Assembly: GCF_016820535.1 (NCBI RefSeq)
Contig: NZ_JADHDY010000007.1
Coordinates: forward strand, 88,033-152,032
Direction of reading: 5' to 3'
Length of the DNA: 64,000 bases
DNA from: Sporosarcina beigongshangi
GTDB taxonomy: Bacteria; Actinomycetota; Actinomycetes; Actinomycetales; Micrococcaceae
This document shows, one piece after another, positions 45,095-52,502 of the stretch. Positions within the stretch are counted from its first letter, which is position 1. Each line of letters begins with the position of its first letter. A program made the translations under genes and the position numbers. Below the pieces are notes generated by a model. The model was not told the DNA's origin. It saw only the letters and a program-made list of their open reading frames with translations, and did no database searches.

Positions 45095-46299
45095 TTAGCC
45101 CGTAAGTTCCGCCCAGCGGAAACGGAGCTCCCGTTGTGCACCGCGCAGGGGTGATCCGCTGAAAGGCAATCCATCCAGGAGAACCGACGATGCGGCCCGC
45201 AGGGCCAACGCGATGGCAGTAGCTGCGGTCTTTGACGGAAGCCCCAAGTATTGGGCGAAGTCGGCCCTGAGCCGGGACTTCAGGTTCTTCAGTTTGCCTG
45301 AAAGGGACAGGACCATGGTGCCGTCGCCGTAGAGCAGCGTGCAGGGCACGTCGTGGATGGTGCAACCGCCCAGATGCCGTCGCTATTGCCCAGAATGGAT
45401 ACGTTCTTGGCATGGAGGTCTCCGTTTCCCGTCAACCACGCATACAGGAACTGCAGGTACAGGTTCCGCTTGGCAACCATGGGCGCCTGGCACTGTGCCG
45501 CCAAGGCATCAACCAGTTCTTCTGATGTGACCGCATATTTGGCGGCGGTTGGCAACCCCAACATTTGCGCTCCGTCTTCCAGGGGCAGACGCACCCAGTC
45601 ATTCCCTCGCTCCTTGACGCGGTCAAAGCGTTTGACTGGCAAGCCATCGCGTCCATTCTTGTCCTGGGCTACCTGGACTACCTGGGCCTTGGCGACAGGC
45701 AGCTTCAACTTCCGCACCCCTTCCAAGTGGACCGCTTCGTTGACCACCACGTGGGGATTCTCGGCCGGATCGAGCTTGAGCAGGTAGCGCTGGCCAGCCA
45801 GCGCCAATCGTGTCGTGAGAATCCAAGCGCTGGCTTTGTTCTGGACACCCGGCAGCCCGTGAAGGTCCACAGATTCGGCCAAAGCGGCGAAATCCAAATC
45901 TTCCGGCTTGGCGGCGTCTACCAGCGCTGCCGGCTCGGCGGGCGTTATCCCCTCGGGGACAATTTGGACGTCCCCGGGCACATCAGCCCCAACTGCCAAT
46001 AGCAGCGTCAGCTCGTCGTCGTAGCTGGTTTTGGCCGCGTTCTTCAGCACAGTGAGCCGATGACCTTCTGGCTGAAGACCCGCAAAGAACGGAGGCAGTG
46101 CCCCGTTGACAGATTCCACAGCCTCGAGGCCAAGCGGCAATGTGAAAGCCACTGGCGCCCGCCCCGCCGTCGCATACTCCTCAAGATACGAAAAGCTGAC
46201 GCCGCCCTGGTCCGTCCGGTCCAAGCGACCAGCCAGTTGTCCGCCCTTGTAGACGTCTGCCGAGCAGACGAGCTTCAGACGCTGCAGGTCGAGACTCAC
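45095..46299 (-). pseudogene. hipA: HipA-family toxin kinase, frameshifted
   Basis: A HipA Ser/Thr kinase split by a frameshift near 45360. The first part (GTG at 46299) contains the HipA N-domain (YKGGQLAGRLDRTD), GLPGVQNKASAW, LKLDPAENPHVVVNEA and the catalytic YAWLTGNGDLHAKNVSI. It should then continue into DVPCTLLYGDGTMVLSLSGK, which is present only in another frame that ends at 45095. Restoring one base rejoins them into about 401 residues. The start overlaps the hipB stop as GTGA. If the lesion is real, the kinase lacks its C-terminal lobe and is probably inactive. Confidence 0.85.
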
Positions 46300-46496
46300 G
46301 GGGTGGCCACCAAGCGCAGGCCAGGGACGTTTGCTGCCGCCATCACCGCGCGCAGCGAGGGGTTTCCTTTGCCCGACTCGATGGCACGAATGGTCCGCTC
46401 TGAAGTTTGCGCAAGGTGGGCAAGGTCCTCCTGAGTGAGCCCTGCCATTTTCCTTGCGGCGCGGATAGTGGCTGCAATCTCTGACAAATCCTCCAT
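46296..46496 (-). CDS. hipB: HipB-family antitoxin / XRE regulator
   Basis: A 66-residue XRE-family helix-turn-helix protein: IAATIRAARKMAGLTQEDLA then TSERTIRAIESGKGNPSLRA. It is the DNA-binding antitoxin of a hipBA pair and overlaps the hipA start by 4 bases. HipB normally binds operators in its own promoter. The gene is complete although its toxin partner is frameshifted as read. Confidence 0.85.
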   Translation of the reverse strand: MEDLSEIAATIRAARKMAGLTQEDLAHLAQTSERTIRAIESGKGNPSLRAVMAAANVPGLRLVATP

Positions 46497-46564
46497 GGCT
46501 CCTCCCCGGACAGCGGCAGCATACTGCCCGCTTCACAGCAAGGGAACAACCACTTGTCTGTTGC

Positions 46565-46590
46565 ACGAACCGCGGCACCGCGCGGTTCGT
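46565..46590. promoter_or_regulatory. 10-bp perfect inverted repeat upstream of hipBA
   Basis: ACGAACCGCG (46565-46574) and CGCGGTTCGT (46581-46590) flank a 6-base spacer, about 70 bases upstream of hipB. It may be a HipB operator or the terminator of another transcript. Confidence 0.45.
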
Positions 46591-46657
46591 GTATGGGTGA
46601 TGCCGGGCGGCCGGAGTTACTTGGTCAATGTCCAGGGAAAGTGGCCGCCGGATGGCC

Positions 46658-46668
46658 GGGGCTAGGCC
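46658..46668. repeat. left target-site duplication of the IS4-family element
   Basis: GGGGCTAGGCC, identical to 48207-48217 on the far side of the element. Confidence 0.8.
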
Positions 46669-46826
46669 TAATGCCGTGAAGTTAAGCGGTCGGCAATGGG
46701 GTCAAGTCGATGACTTTGTCCGGTATCGAGCGCCTTGGAGCGTGTTCGGGGCATGGTGCCTGTAGGGCGGCAAGGTCGTAATCGCGGCGTCTCGTCTTAA
46801 GCTGTGAGATGCCCTTTTAACGAAGC

Positions 46827-46880
46827 GGAACTCCTGTTAAACATGTGAATGTTCAAGCCCACATGTTGCACAGGAGTTCC
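46827..46880 (+). promoter_or_regulatory. hairpin hiding the transposase ribosome-binding site
   Basis: GGAACTCCTGT (46827-46837) and ACAGGAGTTCC (46870-46880) pair perfectly over 11 bases, and an inner ACATGT/ACATGT pair strengthens the fold. The right arm contains the AGGAG of the transposase, so a transcript reading in from outside would fold and block translation, as known for IS10 and IS50. Confidence 0.7.
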
Positions 46881-46883
46881 TGC

Positions 46884-48194
46884 ATGTCATCTTCTCATTC
46901 CCTTGCCATTGACGACGAATCCGCTCCGGGGTGCGCTGTGGCTGCACCATCTGCTGCCCGGGCAGCATCCGTCTGGGCCCCGGCGCATTTGGGTGGACTG
47001 AGCGAACACCTACCCGTGGACCTGGTGGACCGGGCGTTGGATGCCACCGGGAAACGTGAAGTCCGCGTACGGATGCTGCCCTCGCGCGTGGTCGTGTATT
47101 TCGTGCTGGCGCTGGCCATGTTCCCCGAGCTGGGCTACCGCTCGGTGTTCACGAAACTGTGCCTGGGCACGGGAGCCCTGGCCAGTGTCACCGGCTCGGC
47201 ATTGACCCAGGCCAGGCGCCGGATCGGAGTCCAACCCCTGCGCTGGCTCTTCGACCTGCTCCGCGGCCCGGCCCCGTGCACCACCCGCGAGGGTTCCTGG
47301 TTCCGGTCCTACCGGATCTGCGCGATCGACGGGACCATCCTCACCCTGCCGGACACCACACAGATCCAGACGAAATACGGCAAGCAGGCCGGCAACCACG
47401 GCGGCACCGGCTACCCGCAGGCCCGCATGGTCGCGCTCATCGCGTGCGGTACCCGCACCATCATCGACGCGGTCTTCGGGCCGACCAGCATCGGGGAAAC
47501 AACCTACACCCCGGCCCTGCTGCCGGCCATGGCGCCGGGCATGATCATCCTGGCGGACAGGAACTTCGCCTCGGCCAAGCTGCTGCACCAGATCCGTGCC
47601 GCGGGCGCAGATTTTTTGGTGCGGGTGAAGAACGGACGGAACCTGCCAGTGCACCGGCAGCTGGCCGACCCGCGTGAGGGCACGGCCAGAGAGCTGATGG
47701 GCCTGTACCACGAGCGGTGGGAGATCGAGACGGCATTCCGGGAGATCAAGTCCACCCTCCTGCAAGGCAGGGTGCTGCGTTCACGAACCGTGCAACTGGT
47801 GGAACAGGAGATCTATGCGTTGCTGATCGTGGAGCAATTGCTGCGCACCGTGATGAGCGAGGCCACCAACACGGTCCCCGGACTCGATCCTGACCGGGCC
47901 AGCTTCACCATCGCACTGAGCACAGCCAAGGACCTGTTCATCCTCGGACCGGCAGCCAGCACCCGCCAACCGCAACACACAGGATGGCAGGCACTGGCAG
48001 GGACCATCGGCACGCACGTACTGGACAGGTTGTTGCCCAAACGCAGGATGCGTACCGGCACACGGACCGTCAAACGGGCCATTTCCAAACACCAGGCACG
48101 GGCCAGCAAGCCACATGGGCCGACCCGCAACGCCACCCTGAGCGTTGAAATCCTGAACACCGGCGCCCTATTGACACCCACAGCAAAGGCCTAA
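46884..48194 (+). CDS. IS4-family transposase
   Basis: A 436-residue DDE transposase. An N-terminal IS4 domain (about 30-130, LPVDLVDRALDATG... MLPSRVVVYFVLALAMF) precedes the catalytic domain: first Asp in CAIDGTILTLPDT, second in IILADRNFASAK, and the Glu in YHERWEIETAFREIK, which fits the IS4 signature Y-x2-R-x3-E-x6-K exactly. ATG at 46884 follows AGGAG; the longer frame from GTG at 46845 is less likely. All catalytic residues are present, so it appears functional. Confidence 0.93.
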   Translation: MSSSHSLAIDDESAPGCAVAAPSAARAASVWAPAHLGGLSEHLPVDLVDRALDATGKREVRVRMLPSRVVVYFVLALAMFPELGYRSVFTKLCLGTGALASVTGSALTQARRRIGVQPLRWLFDLLRGPAPCTTREGSWFRSYRICAIDGTILTLPDTTQIQTKYGKQAGNHGGTGYPQARMVALIACGTRTIIDAVFGPTSIGETTYTPALLPAMAPGMIILADRNFASAKLLHQIRAAGADFLVRVKNGRNLPVHRQLADPREGTARELMGLYHERWEIETAFREIKSTLLQGRVLRSRTVQLVEQEIYALLIVEQLLRTVMSEATNTVPGLDPDRASFTIALSTAKDLFILGPAASTRQPQHTGWQALAGTIGTHVLDRLLPKRRMRTGTRTVKRAISKHQARASKPHGPTRNATLSVEILNTGALLTPTAKA

Positions 48195-48206
48195 CTAAAC
48201 GGCATT

Positions 48207-48217
48207 GGGGCTAGGCC
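48207..48217. repeat. right target-site duplication, containing the regulator stop codon
   Basis: GGGGCTAGGCC, the second copy of the 11-base repeat. Bases 48211-48213 are the TAG stop (minus strand) of the CstR-like gene, so the element entered exactly at its 3' end without altering the protein. Confidence 0.8.
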
Positions 48218-48468
48218 AGGGAGAGGAAGAGTTTTTCCATGTCGGCACGGTCGGCTATGGGGTCCTCGCTCTTAAGGCACTGTTCCAGCCCGGTGGCGAT
48301 GATGGCAAACCCGGCGCGATCAATGGCCTTGGATGCTGCGGACAGCTGGGTGACGACCGCGCGACAGTCACTGCCTTCCTCAAGCATGCGAATCACCGCG
48401 TTAAGCTGGCCCTGGGCGCGCTTGAGCCTGTTGATTACGGGCTTCATAGTGTCCGCTTCAAGTTCCAT
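48211..48468 (-). CDS. CstR-like persulfide-sensing repressor (CsoR family)
   Basis: An 85-residue helical repressor of the CsoR/RcnR family. Copper-sensing CsoR needs Cys-His-Cys; here Cys35 (SDCRAV) and Cys64 (EQCLK) are 29 residues apart as in the family, but the position four before Cys64 is Gly, not His. That two-cysteine pattern is the one of CstR, which senses persulfides. ATG at 48468 follows GAGGAA. Divergent from a Cys-rich gene across two operators, and next to CstB-like genes, it should release the operon when reactive sulfur rises. The stop codon lies within an IS target duplication. Confidence 0.88.
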   Translation of the reverse strand: MELEADTMKPVINRLKRAQGQLNAVIRMLEEGSDCRAVVTQLSAASKAIDRAGFAIIATGLEQCLKSEDPIADRADMEKLFLSLA

Positions 48469-48505
48469 GGTGGGTTCCTCTCGGGTGCTGGCTTTCTCCA
48501 AGTGT

Positions 48506-48521
48506 ATACCCCTGGGGGTTT
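48506..48521. promoter_or_regulatory. CstR-type operator 1
   Basis: ATACCCC-TG-GGGGTTT, one mismatch from the ideal dyad ATACCCC-N2-GGGGTAT. It is 38 bases upstream of the regulator start, suggesting autorepression. Confidence 0.75.
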
Positions 48522-48542
48522 CTTTGGGTGTCGACACAGTCA

Positions 48543-48572
48543 ATTCCACATACCCCAGGGGGTATGTGGAAT
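48543..48572. promoter_or_regulatory. CstR-type operator 2, 30-base perfect palindrome
   Basis: Half-sites of 14 bases around a 2-base centre (core ATACCCC-AG-GGGGTAT) are perfectly symmetrical, an unusually long dyad. It lies in the divergent region between the regulator and the Cys-rich gene at 48631. Confidence 0.88.
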
Positions 48573-48630
48573 ACTTGAGCCCAGGGGGTGGCTACGCCCC
48601 CTTGATCACCTAAGACCGAAGGAGAACCAC

Positions 48631-48807
48631 ATGTGCCGAACGACCACGTGCCGCAAGTGCCAGAAAACCACCTGGGCCGGATGTGGCCAGCACGTCAAGC
48701 AGGTCATGGCCAACGTGCCGCGCAGTGAACGCTGCACCTGCGATCCAAATGCCCCGAAAGCGCCCAGTGGCGAAGGCGGGTTCTTCGCGCGCCTCTTTGG
48801 CCGCTAG
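48631..48807 (+). CDS. 58-residue cysteine-rich protein
   Basis: A small protein beginning MCRTTTCRKCQKTTWAGCG, with Cys at 2, 7, 10, 18, 35 and 37: a CxxC pair plus a downstream CxC, resembling a tiny zinc ribbon or metal/persulfide-binding protein. The Gly/Phe-rich end (GGFFARLFGR) is basic. It has its own strong ribosome-binding site (GAAGGAG), a CstR-type operator upstream and a terminator downstream, so it is a separate unit controlled with the sulfide genes. Similar short proteins occur in other actinobacteria; I know of no assigned function. Confidence 0.8.
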   Translation: MCRTTTCRKCQKTTWAGCGQHVKQVMANVPRSERCTCDPNAPKAPSGEGGFFARLFGR

Positions 48808-48828
48808 GCCGGGCCGCTCAGTGCGTGC

Positions 48829-48868
48829 GGCGGTCGGCACCAGCTCAAATGGCGCCGACCGCCCTTTT
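48829..48868 (+). terminator. Rho-independent terminator
   Basis: GGCGGTCGGC (48829-48838) pairs with GCCGACCGCC (48854-48863), followed by CTTTT. It separates the Cys-rich gene from the CstB-like operon. Confidence 0.75.
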
Positions 48869-48906
48869 GCAGGATAAACGATCCCGGGGGTCGGACAAAG
48901 GATGAC

Positions 48907-48935
48907 TTGACGCATACCCCTAGGGGTATTATTGT
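48907..48935 (+). promoter_or_regulatory. promoter of the sulfide-detoxification operon
   Basis: TTGACG (48907-48912), 17-base spacer and TATTGT (48930-48935) form a good housekeeping promoter. Operator 3 fills the spacer, so a bound repressor would block polymerase directly. Confidence 0.7.
48914..48929. promoter_or_regulatory. CstR-type operator 3
   Basis: Perfect ATACCCC-TA-GGGGTAT dyad inside the promoter spacer. Confidence 0.85.
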
Positions 48936-48949
48936 TTGAAGTGGAGCTG

Positions 48950-48965
48950 ATACCCCCAGGGGTAT
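48950..48965. promoter_or_regulatory. CstR-type operator 4
   Basis: Perfect ATACCCC-CA-GGGGTAT dyad just downstream of the -10 box, centred 36 bases from operator 3, so two regulator oligomers could bind together. Confidence 0.85.
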
Positions 48966-48998
48966 GCAGCGCAAGCGGACCAACAACAAGGAGAACCA

Positions 48999-50396
48999 AT
49001 GCTTCTCGAACGCATCTATGACGAGGACCTCGCACAGGCCAGCTACCTCATTGGCTGCCAGGCCAAGGGCGAGGCCGTCGTGGTCGACGCACGCCGTGAC
49101 ATCCAGGTGTACCAGGATCTTGCCGCAAAAAACGGGATGAAGATTGTCGCCGTCACGGAAACCCACATCCACGCCGACTACCTTTCGGGAACCCGGGAGC
49201 TGGCCGCGGCAACCGGCGCTGAGCTTTATGTCTCGGGCGAAGGCGGCCCGGACTGGCAGTATGAGTTCGAGGCCGAACGCCTCATGGACGGTGACACCAT
49301 CACGCTCGGCAACATCACCGTCAAGGCCCTGCACACCCCCGGACACACCCCCGAGCACATTTCCTTTCTGGTCACCGACGGCGCATTCAGCGACGAGCCC
49401 GGATTCCTGCTCTCGGGTGACTTCGTCTTCTCCGGCGACCTGGGCCGCCCGGACCTGCTCGACGAGGCCGCCGGCGGCGTGGACACCCGCTTCGCCGGGG
49501 CCCACGGGCTGTTCACCTCCCTGAAGGAAAAATTCCTCACCCTGCCCGACTACGTGCAGGTCTATCCGGGCCACGGCGCCGGCAGCGCCTGCGGCAAGGC
49601 CCTGGGCGCGATCCCGTCCTCCACGGTCGGGTACGAACGCAGCTTCGCCTGGTGGGGGCCGTACCTGTCGGCCAACGACGAGGCCGGTTTCGTCGAGGCG
49701 CTCCTTGACGGACAGCCCGACGCCCACGCCTACTTCGCCCGCATGAAGCGTGAGAACCGCGAGGGCCCGGCCATCCTGGGCGATCGCGCACCGCTGGCCG
49801 AGTTGGACGCCGGGGACGTTGCCGCTGCCCTGGCCGCCGACGAAATCGGTGTGGTCGACACCCGCCACCACACCCTTGTCCACGAAGGCACCGCAGCAGG
49901 GGCACTGAACATCCCCGCCGGGACTAAGGCCGCCAGCTACGGCGCCTGGGCCGTGGACCCGGAAACGGACCAGCGCCCGCTGGTGCTGCTGGCCCCGGAC
50001 AGCGAGAGCGCCACCGAGATGTGGGACCACCTCATCCGTGTGGGCATAGACAAGGTCGCCGGATACATCACCTCCCTGGACGGCCTGCCGGCCTACGTCC
50101 CTCGCACGATCTCCCCGGCCGAGCTGGCAGGGTTCGATGCCACCCTTCTGCTGGATGTGCGCAACAAGACCGAGCACGCCGCCGGGCACGTGCCGGGTTC
50201 CGAACAGCTCAGCGCCGGCCGCGTGCTCTGGAACACCGAGAACCTTCCATCCGACGGAGTGATCGTGAGCTACTGCCAGTCCGGGGTGCGCAACTCCGTG
50301 GCTGCCTCCGCCCTGCGCCGGGCCGGGTTCGACATCGTCGAGGTCGAGGGCAGCTACGCCGGATGGGCCAACTGGAATCAGCTGCAGGACGCCTAG
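48999..50396 (+). CDS. CstB-like persulfide dioxygenase-rhodanese fusion
   Basis: A 465-residue protein. The N-terminal metallo-beta-lactamase domain has THIHADYLSG (55-64), HTPGHTPEH (112-120), LLSGDFVFSGDLGRPDL and VYPGHGAGSACG, the iron ligands of ETHE1-type persulfide dioxygenases. A first rhodanese-like domain has lost its cysteine (LLAPDSES). The C-terminal rhodanese has CQSGVRN with Cys426. In CstB such domains convert persulfides to thiosulfate. ATG at 48999 follows AAGGAGAA and two CstR-type operators. First gene of an operon continuing through 52447. Confidence 0.92.
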   Translation: MLLERIYDEDLAQASYLIGCQAKGEAVVVDARRDIQVYQDLAAKNGMKIVAVTETHIHADYLSGTRELAAATGAELYVSGEGGPDWQYEFEAERLMDGDTITLGNITVKALHTPGHTPEHISFLVTDGAFSDEPGFLLSGDFVFSGDLGRPDLLDEAAGGVDTRFAGAHGLFTSLKEKFLTLPDYVQVYPGHGAGSACGKALGAIPSSTVGYERSFAWWGPYLSANDEAGFVEALLDGQPDAHAYFARMKRENREGPAILGDRAPLAELDAGDVAAALAADEIGVVDTRHHTLVHEGTAAGALNIPAGTKAASYGAWAVDPETDQRPLVLLAPDSESATEMWDHLIRVGIDKVAGYITSLDGLPAYVPRTISPAELAGFDATLLLDVRNKTEHAAGHVPGSEQLSAGRVLWNTENLPSDGVIVSYCQSGVRNSVAASALRRAGFDIVEVEGSYAGWANWNQLQDA

Positions 50397-50439
50397 CGTT
50401 CTCCACCGCCCATCCCTCCCCCATAAATTCCACCTATTC

Positions 50440-50475
50440 CCGGTCCCGCATCCCCCTTTCCGGATGCGGGACCGG
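50440..50475. repeat. intercistronic 14-bp perfect hairpin
   Basis: Arms 50440-50453 and 50462-50475 pair perfectly around an 8-base loop, between the CstB-like and rhodanese genes. Without a T tract it may stabilise or attenuate the operon transcript rather than end it. Confidence 0.6.
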
Positions 50476-50511
50476 CCATGCACCATGCCCAACAGAAAGG
50501 GCCCACAAGCC

Positions 50512-51096
50512 ATGAACCCCGTTCCCCAGACCACCAGCCCCGAAGAACTCAAGGACTGGATTTCCGCCGGCTCCGACGTCGTGGTGCTTGACGTGCGCTC
50601 CGCGGCTGAATTCGAATCCCTGCACATCCAGGGCTCCTACAACGTCCCCCTCCCGCTGTTGGCCGAACACACCGAGGAACTTGCTTCGAAGCTCGACACC
50701 AAGGTGGTGCTGGTCTGCCAATCCGGCGTGCGCGCCACCGAGGCCAAGACAAACCTCGCGTCGGTCGGATTCGGCAACGCCCACGTCCTAGCCGGCGGCG
50801 TCCCCGCATACAAGCAGGCCGGCGGCCGGACCGTTGAAGGTTCCAAGCGCTGGGACCTGGAACGCCAGGTGCGCATGGCCGCCGGTTCCCTGGTGATCGC
50901 CGGTCTGGCCGGGGGCAAGTTCCTCTCCCCGCAGATCCGCACCGTTGCCGGGGTCATCGGGGCGGGACTGACCTTCTCCGCGGCCACCAACACCTGCGCC
51001 ATGGGCAAGGCCCTGGCCAAGATGCCGTGGAACAAGACCGGCAGCGAGCCTACCCGCGCGTCGGTCCTCGCCCAGCTTCCGCCCAAGAAGTCCTAG
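50512..51096 (+). CDS. rhodanese with a membrane-associated tail
   Basis: A 194-residue protein. An N-terminal rhodanese domain carries the sulfurtransfer Cys69 in VCQSGVRATEAK; the C-terminus (AAGSLVIAGLAGGKFLSPQI, then AGVIGAGLTFSAATNTCAMG) is a DUF2892-like pair of membrane segments ending with a conserved Cys. It should transfer sulfane sulfur at the membrane. ATG at 50512 follows AGAAAGGG. Second gene of the operon. Confidence 0.88.
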   Translation: MNPVPQTTSPEELKDWISAGSDVVVLDVRSAAEFESLHIQGSYNVPLPLLAEHTEELASKLDTKVVLVCQSGVRATEAKTNLASVGFGNAHVLAGGVPAYKQAGGRTVEGSKRWDLERQVRMAAGSLVIAGLAGGKFLSPQIRTVAGVIGAGLTFSAATNTCAMGKALAKMPWNKTGSEPTRASVLAQLPPKKS

Positions 51097-51193
51097 CACC
51101 CACCGGTTGACCCGTCACCAACCGGATTCCTCCCGGTTTCCGGGCCCGGAAGGCACCCACATACCGCTTGAACACGCCCCGAAGGAGCAGACC

Positions 51194-51490
51194 ATGACAG
51201 AAATCACCATCACCGAACCCGAGCAGCGACGCGCCACGGACCAGCTCCTTGACGTCCGCGAAGACTTCGAAGTCACCGAGGGCATGATCCTCGGCGCCAT
51301 CCACATCCCCATGGGCGAACTCAACACCCGCCTGGACGAGATCGACCGCTCCCGCCCCGTCATCGTCCTCTGCCGCAGCGGCAACCGCAGCGCCCGTGTC
51401 GCCGATGCCCTCACCGGGGCCGGATTCACCGCCGACACCATGGCCGGCGGCATGACCGCCTGGCAAGGCGCCGGCCTGCCCGTCGCCTAA
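51194..51490 (+). CDS. single-domain rhodanese
   Basis: A 98-residue rhodanese with Cys60 in VLCRSGNRSARV and Asp/Arg of LDVRE at the N-terminal end. ATG at 51194 follows GAAGGAG. Its small size makes it a GlpE-like sulfur carrier between the larger enzymes of the operon. Confidence 0.9.
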   Translation: MTEITITEPEQRRATDQLLDVREDFEVTEGMILGAIHIPMGELNTRLDEIDRSRPVIVLCRSGNRSARVADALTGAGFTADTMAGGMTAWQGAGLPVA

Positions 51491-51550
51491 GGGCACGCGC
51501 CCGCACCAACCCGCCCGTCCTGCCCTTCCGCCCCAGACAAGGCCCCTTCC

Positions 51551-52447
51551 ATGACCCTCACCCTCGTACTTACCCTCCTGCTTTCGGTGCTGATCGGGCT
51601 CTCGCTCGGCCTGCTCGGCGGGGGCGGGTCCATCCTCACCGTCCCAATCCTCACCTACGTTGCAGGCATGAACCCCAAGGAAGCCATCGCCGCCTCGCTC
51701 TTCGTCGTCGGCACCACCTCCGCCGTCAGCGCGGTGACCCACGCCCGCAAGAAGCGCGTCAAATGGCGCACCGGGCTCGTCTTCGGGGCCGCCGGCATGG
51801 CCGGGGCCTTCGGCGGCGGCCTCCTGGGGGGCCAAATTCCCGGAACGATCCTCATGATCGCCTTTGCACTGATGATGGTTGCCACCTCCTTGGCCATGAT
51901 CCGCGGCCGCAAGGACCGCACCACCGTGGCCCACGACGGTGAACTCCCCGTGCTCAAGGTCATCCTCGAGGGCCTGGTCGTGGGCCTGGTCACCGGGCTC
52001 GTCGGCGCCGGCGGCGGTTTCCTCGTCGTTCCGGCACTCGCCCTGCTTGGTGGCTTGTCGATGCCCGTCGCGGTCGGCACCTCGCTGGTGGTCATCGCAC
52101 TGAAGTCCTTCGCCGGACTTGGCGGCTACCTCACCACCGTCACACTCGATTGGGCCCTCGTGGGCGGGGTTACAGCCGCCGCGATCCTTGGTTCCTTCCT
52201 CGGCGCCCGCCTGGCCGGACGGATCCCCGAAGCAGCCCTGCGCAAGGGCTTTGGCTTCTTCGTCCTGGCCATGGGCGTCTTCGTCCTCGTCCAGGAACTG
52301 CCCTCCCCGGCCAACCTCATCCTGGGCATCACCGCCGGCGCAGCCGCGGCGGTTGCGGCGCTGTGCTGGTTCGTGATCCCCGTCTGCCCCCTGCGGCGCA
52401 AATCGCACACACCCCCTGCCGCCAACATGGCAACCGAAGCCCACTAG
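51551..52447 (+). CDS. TauE/SafE-family anion exporter
   Basis: A 298-residue membrane protein with about eight hydrophobic segments and the paired repeats GLSLGLLGGGGSILTVPIL (N-terminal) and GLVTGLVGAGGGFLVVPALA (C-terminal) that define the TauE/SafE family. Members export sulfite or sulfoacetate-like anions. Placement after persulfide dioxygenase and rhodanese genes points to sulfite or thiosulfate efflux. It begins 61 bases after the rhodanese stop. Confidence 0.9.
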   Translation: MTLTLVLTLLLSVLIGLSLGLLGGGGSILTVPILTYVAGMNPKEAIAASLFVVGTTSAVSAVTHARKKRVKWRTGLVFGAAGMAGAFGGGLLGGQIPGTILMIAFALMMVATSLAMIRGRKDRTTVAHDGELPVLKVILEGLVVGLVTGLVGAGGGFLVVPALALLGGLSMPVAVGTSLVVIALKSFAGLGGYLTTVTLDWALVGGVTAAAILGSFLGARLAGRIPEAALRKGFGFFVLAMGVFVLVQELPSPANLILGITAGAAAAVAALCWFVIPVCPLRRKSHTPPAANMATEAH

Positions 52448-52502
52448 TCTTCGGCTCCCCGCCGTGTTGCCCCTCCCGCCCCGGCACCCCTGGAACCCGC
52501 GC

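Larger units (their letters stand above)
46669..48206 (+). mobile_element. complete IS4-family insertion sequence
   Basis: A 1538-bp element with one transposase gene. Its ends are imperfect inverted repeats: AATGCCGTGAAGTTAAGC at the left and, reversed at the right, AATGCCGTTTAGTTAGGC. It is flanked by the 11-base direct repeat GGGGCTAGGCC at 46658-46668 and 48207-48217, taken to be the target duplication. The right copy contains the stop codon of the CstR-like gene. Matching duplications and ends imply a recent, possibly active insertion. Confidence 0.9.

Noticed and set aside
48211-48468. Copper-sensing CsoR
   Set aside because: The His ligand is replaced by Gly and neighbouring genes are for persulfide, not copper.
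48804-50627. 607-residue minus-strand frame
   Set aside because: Opposite to the CstB-like gene and its promoter; contains no motif.
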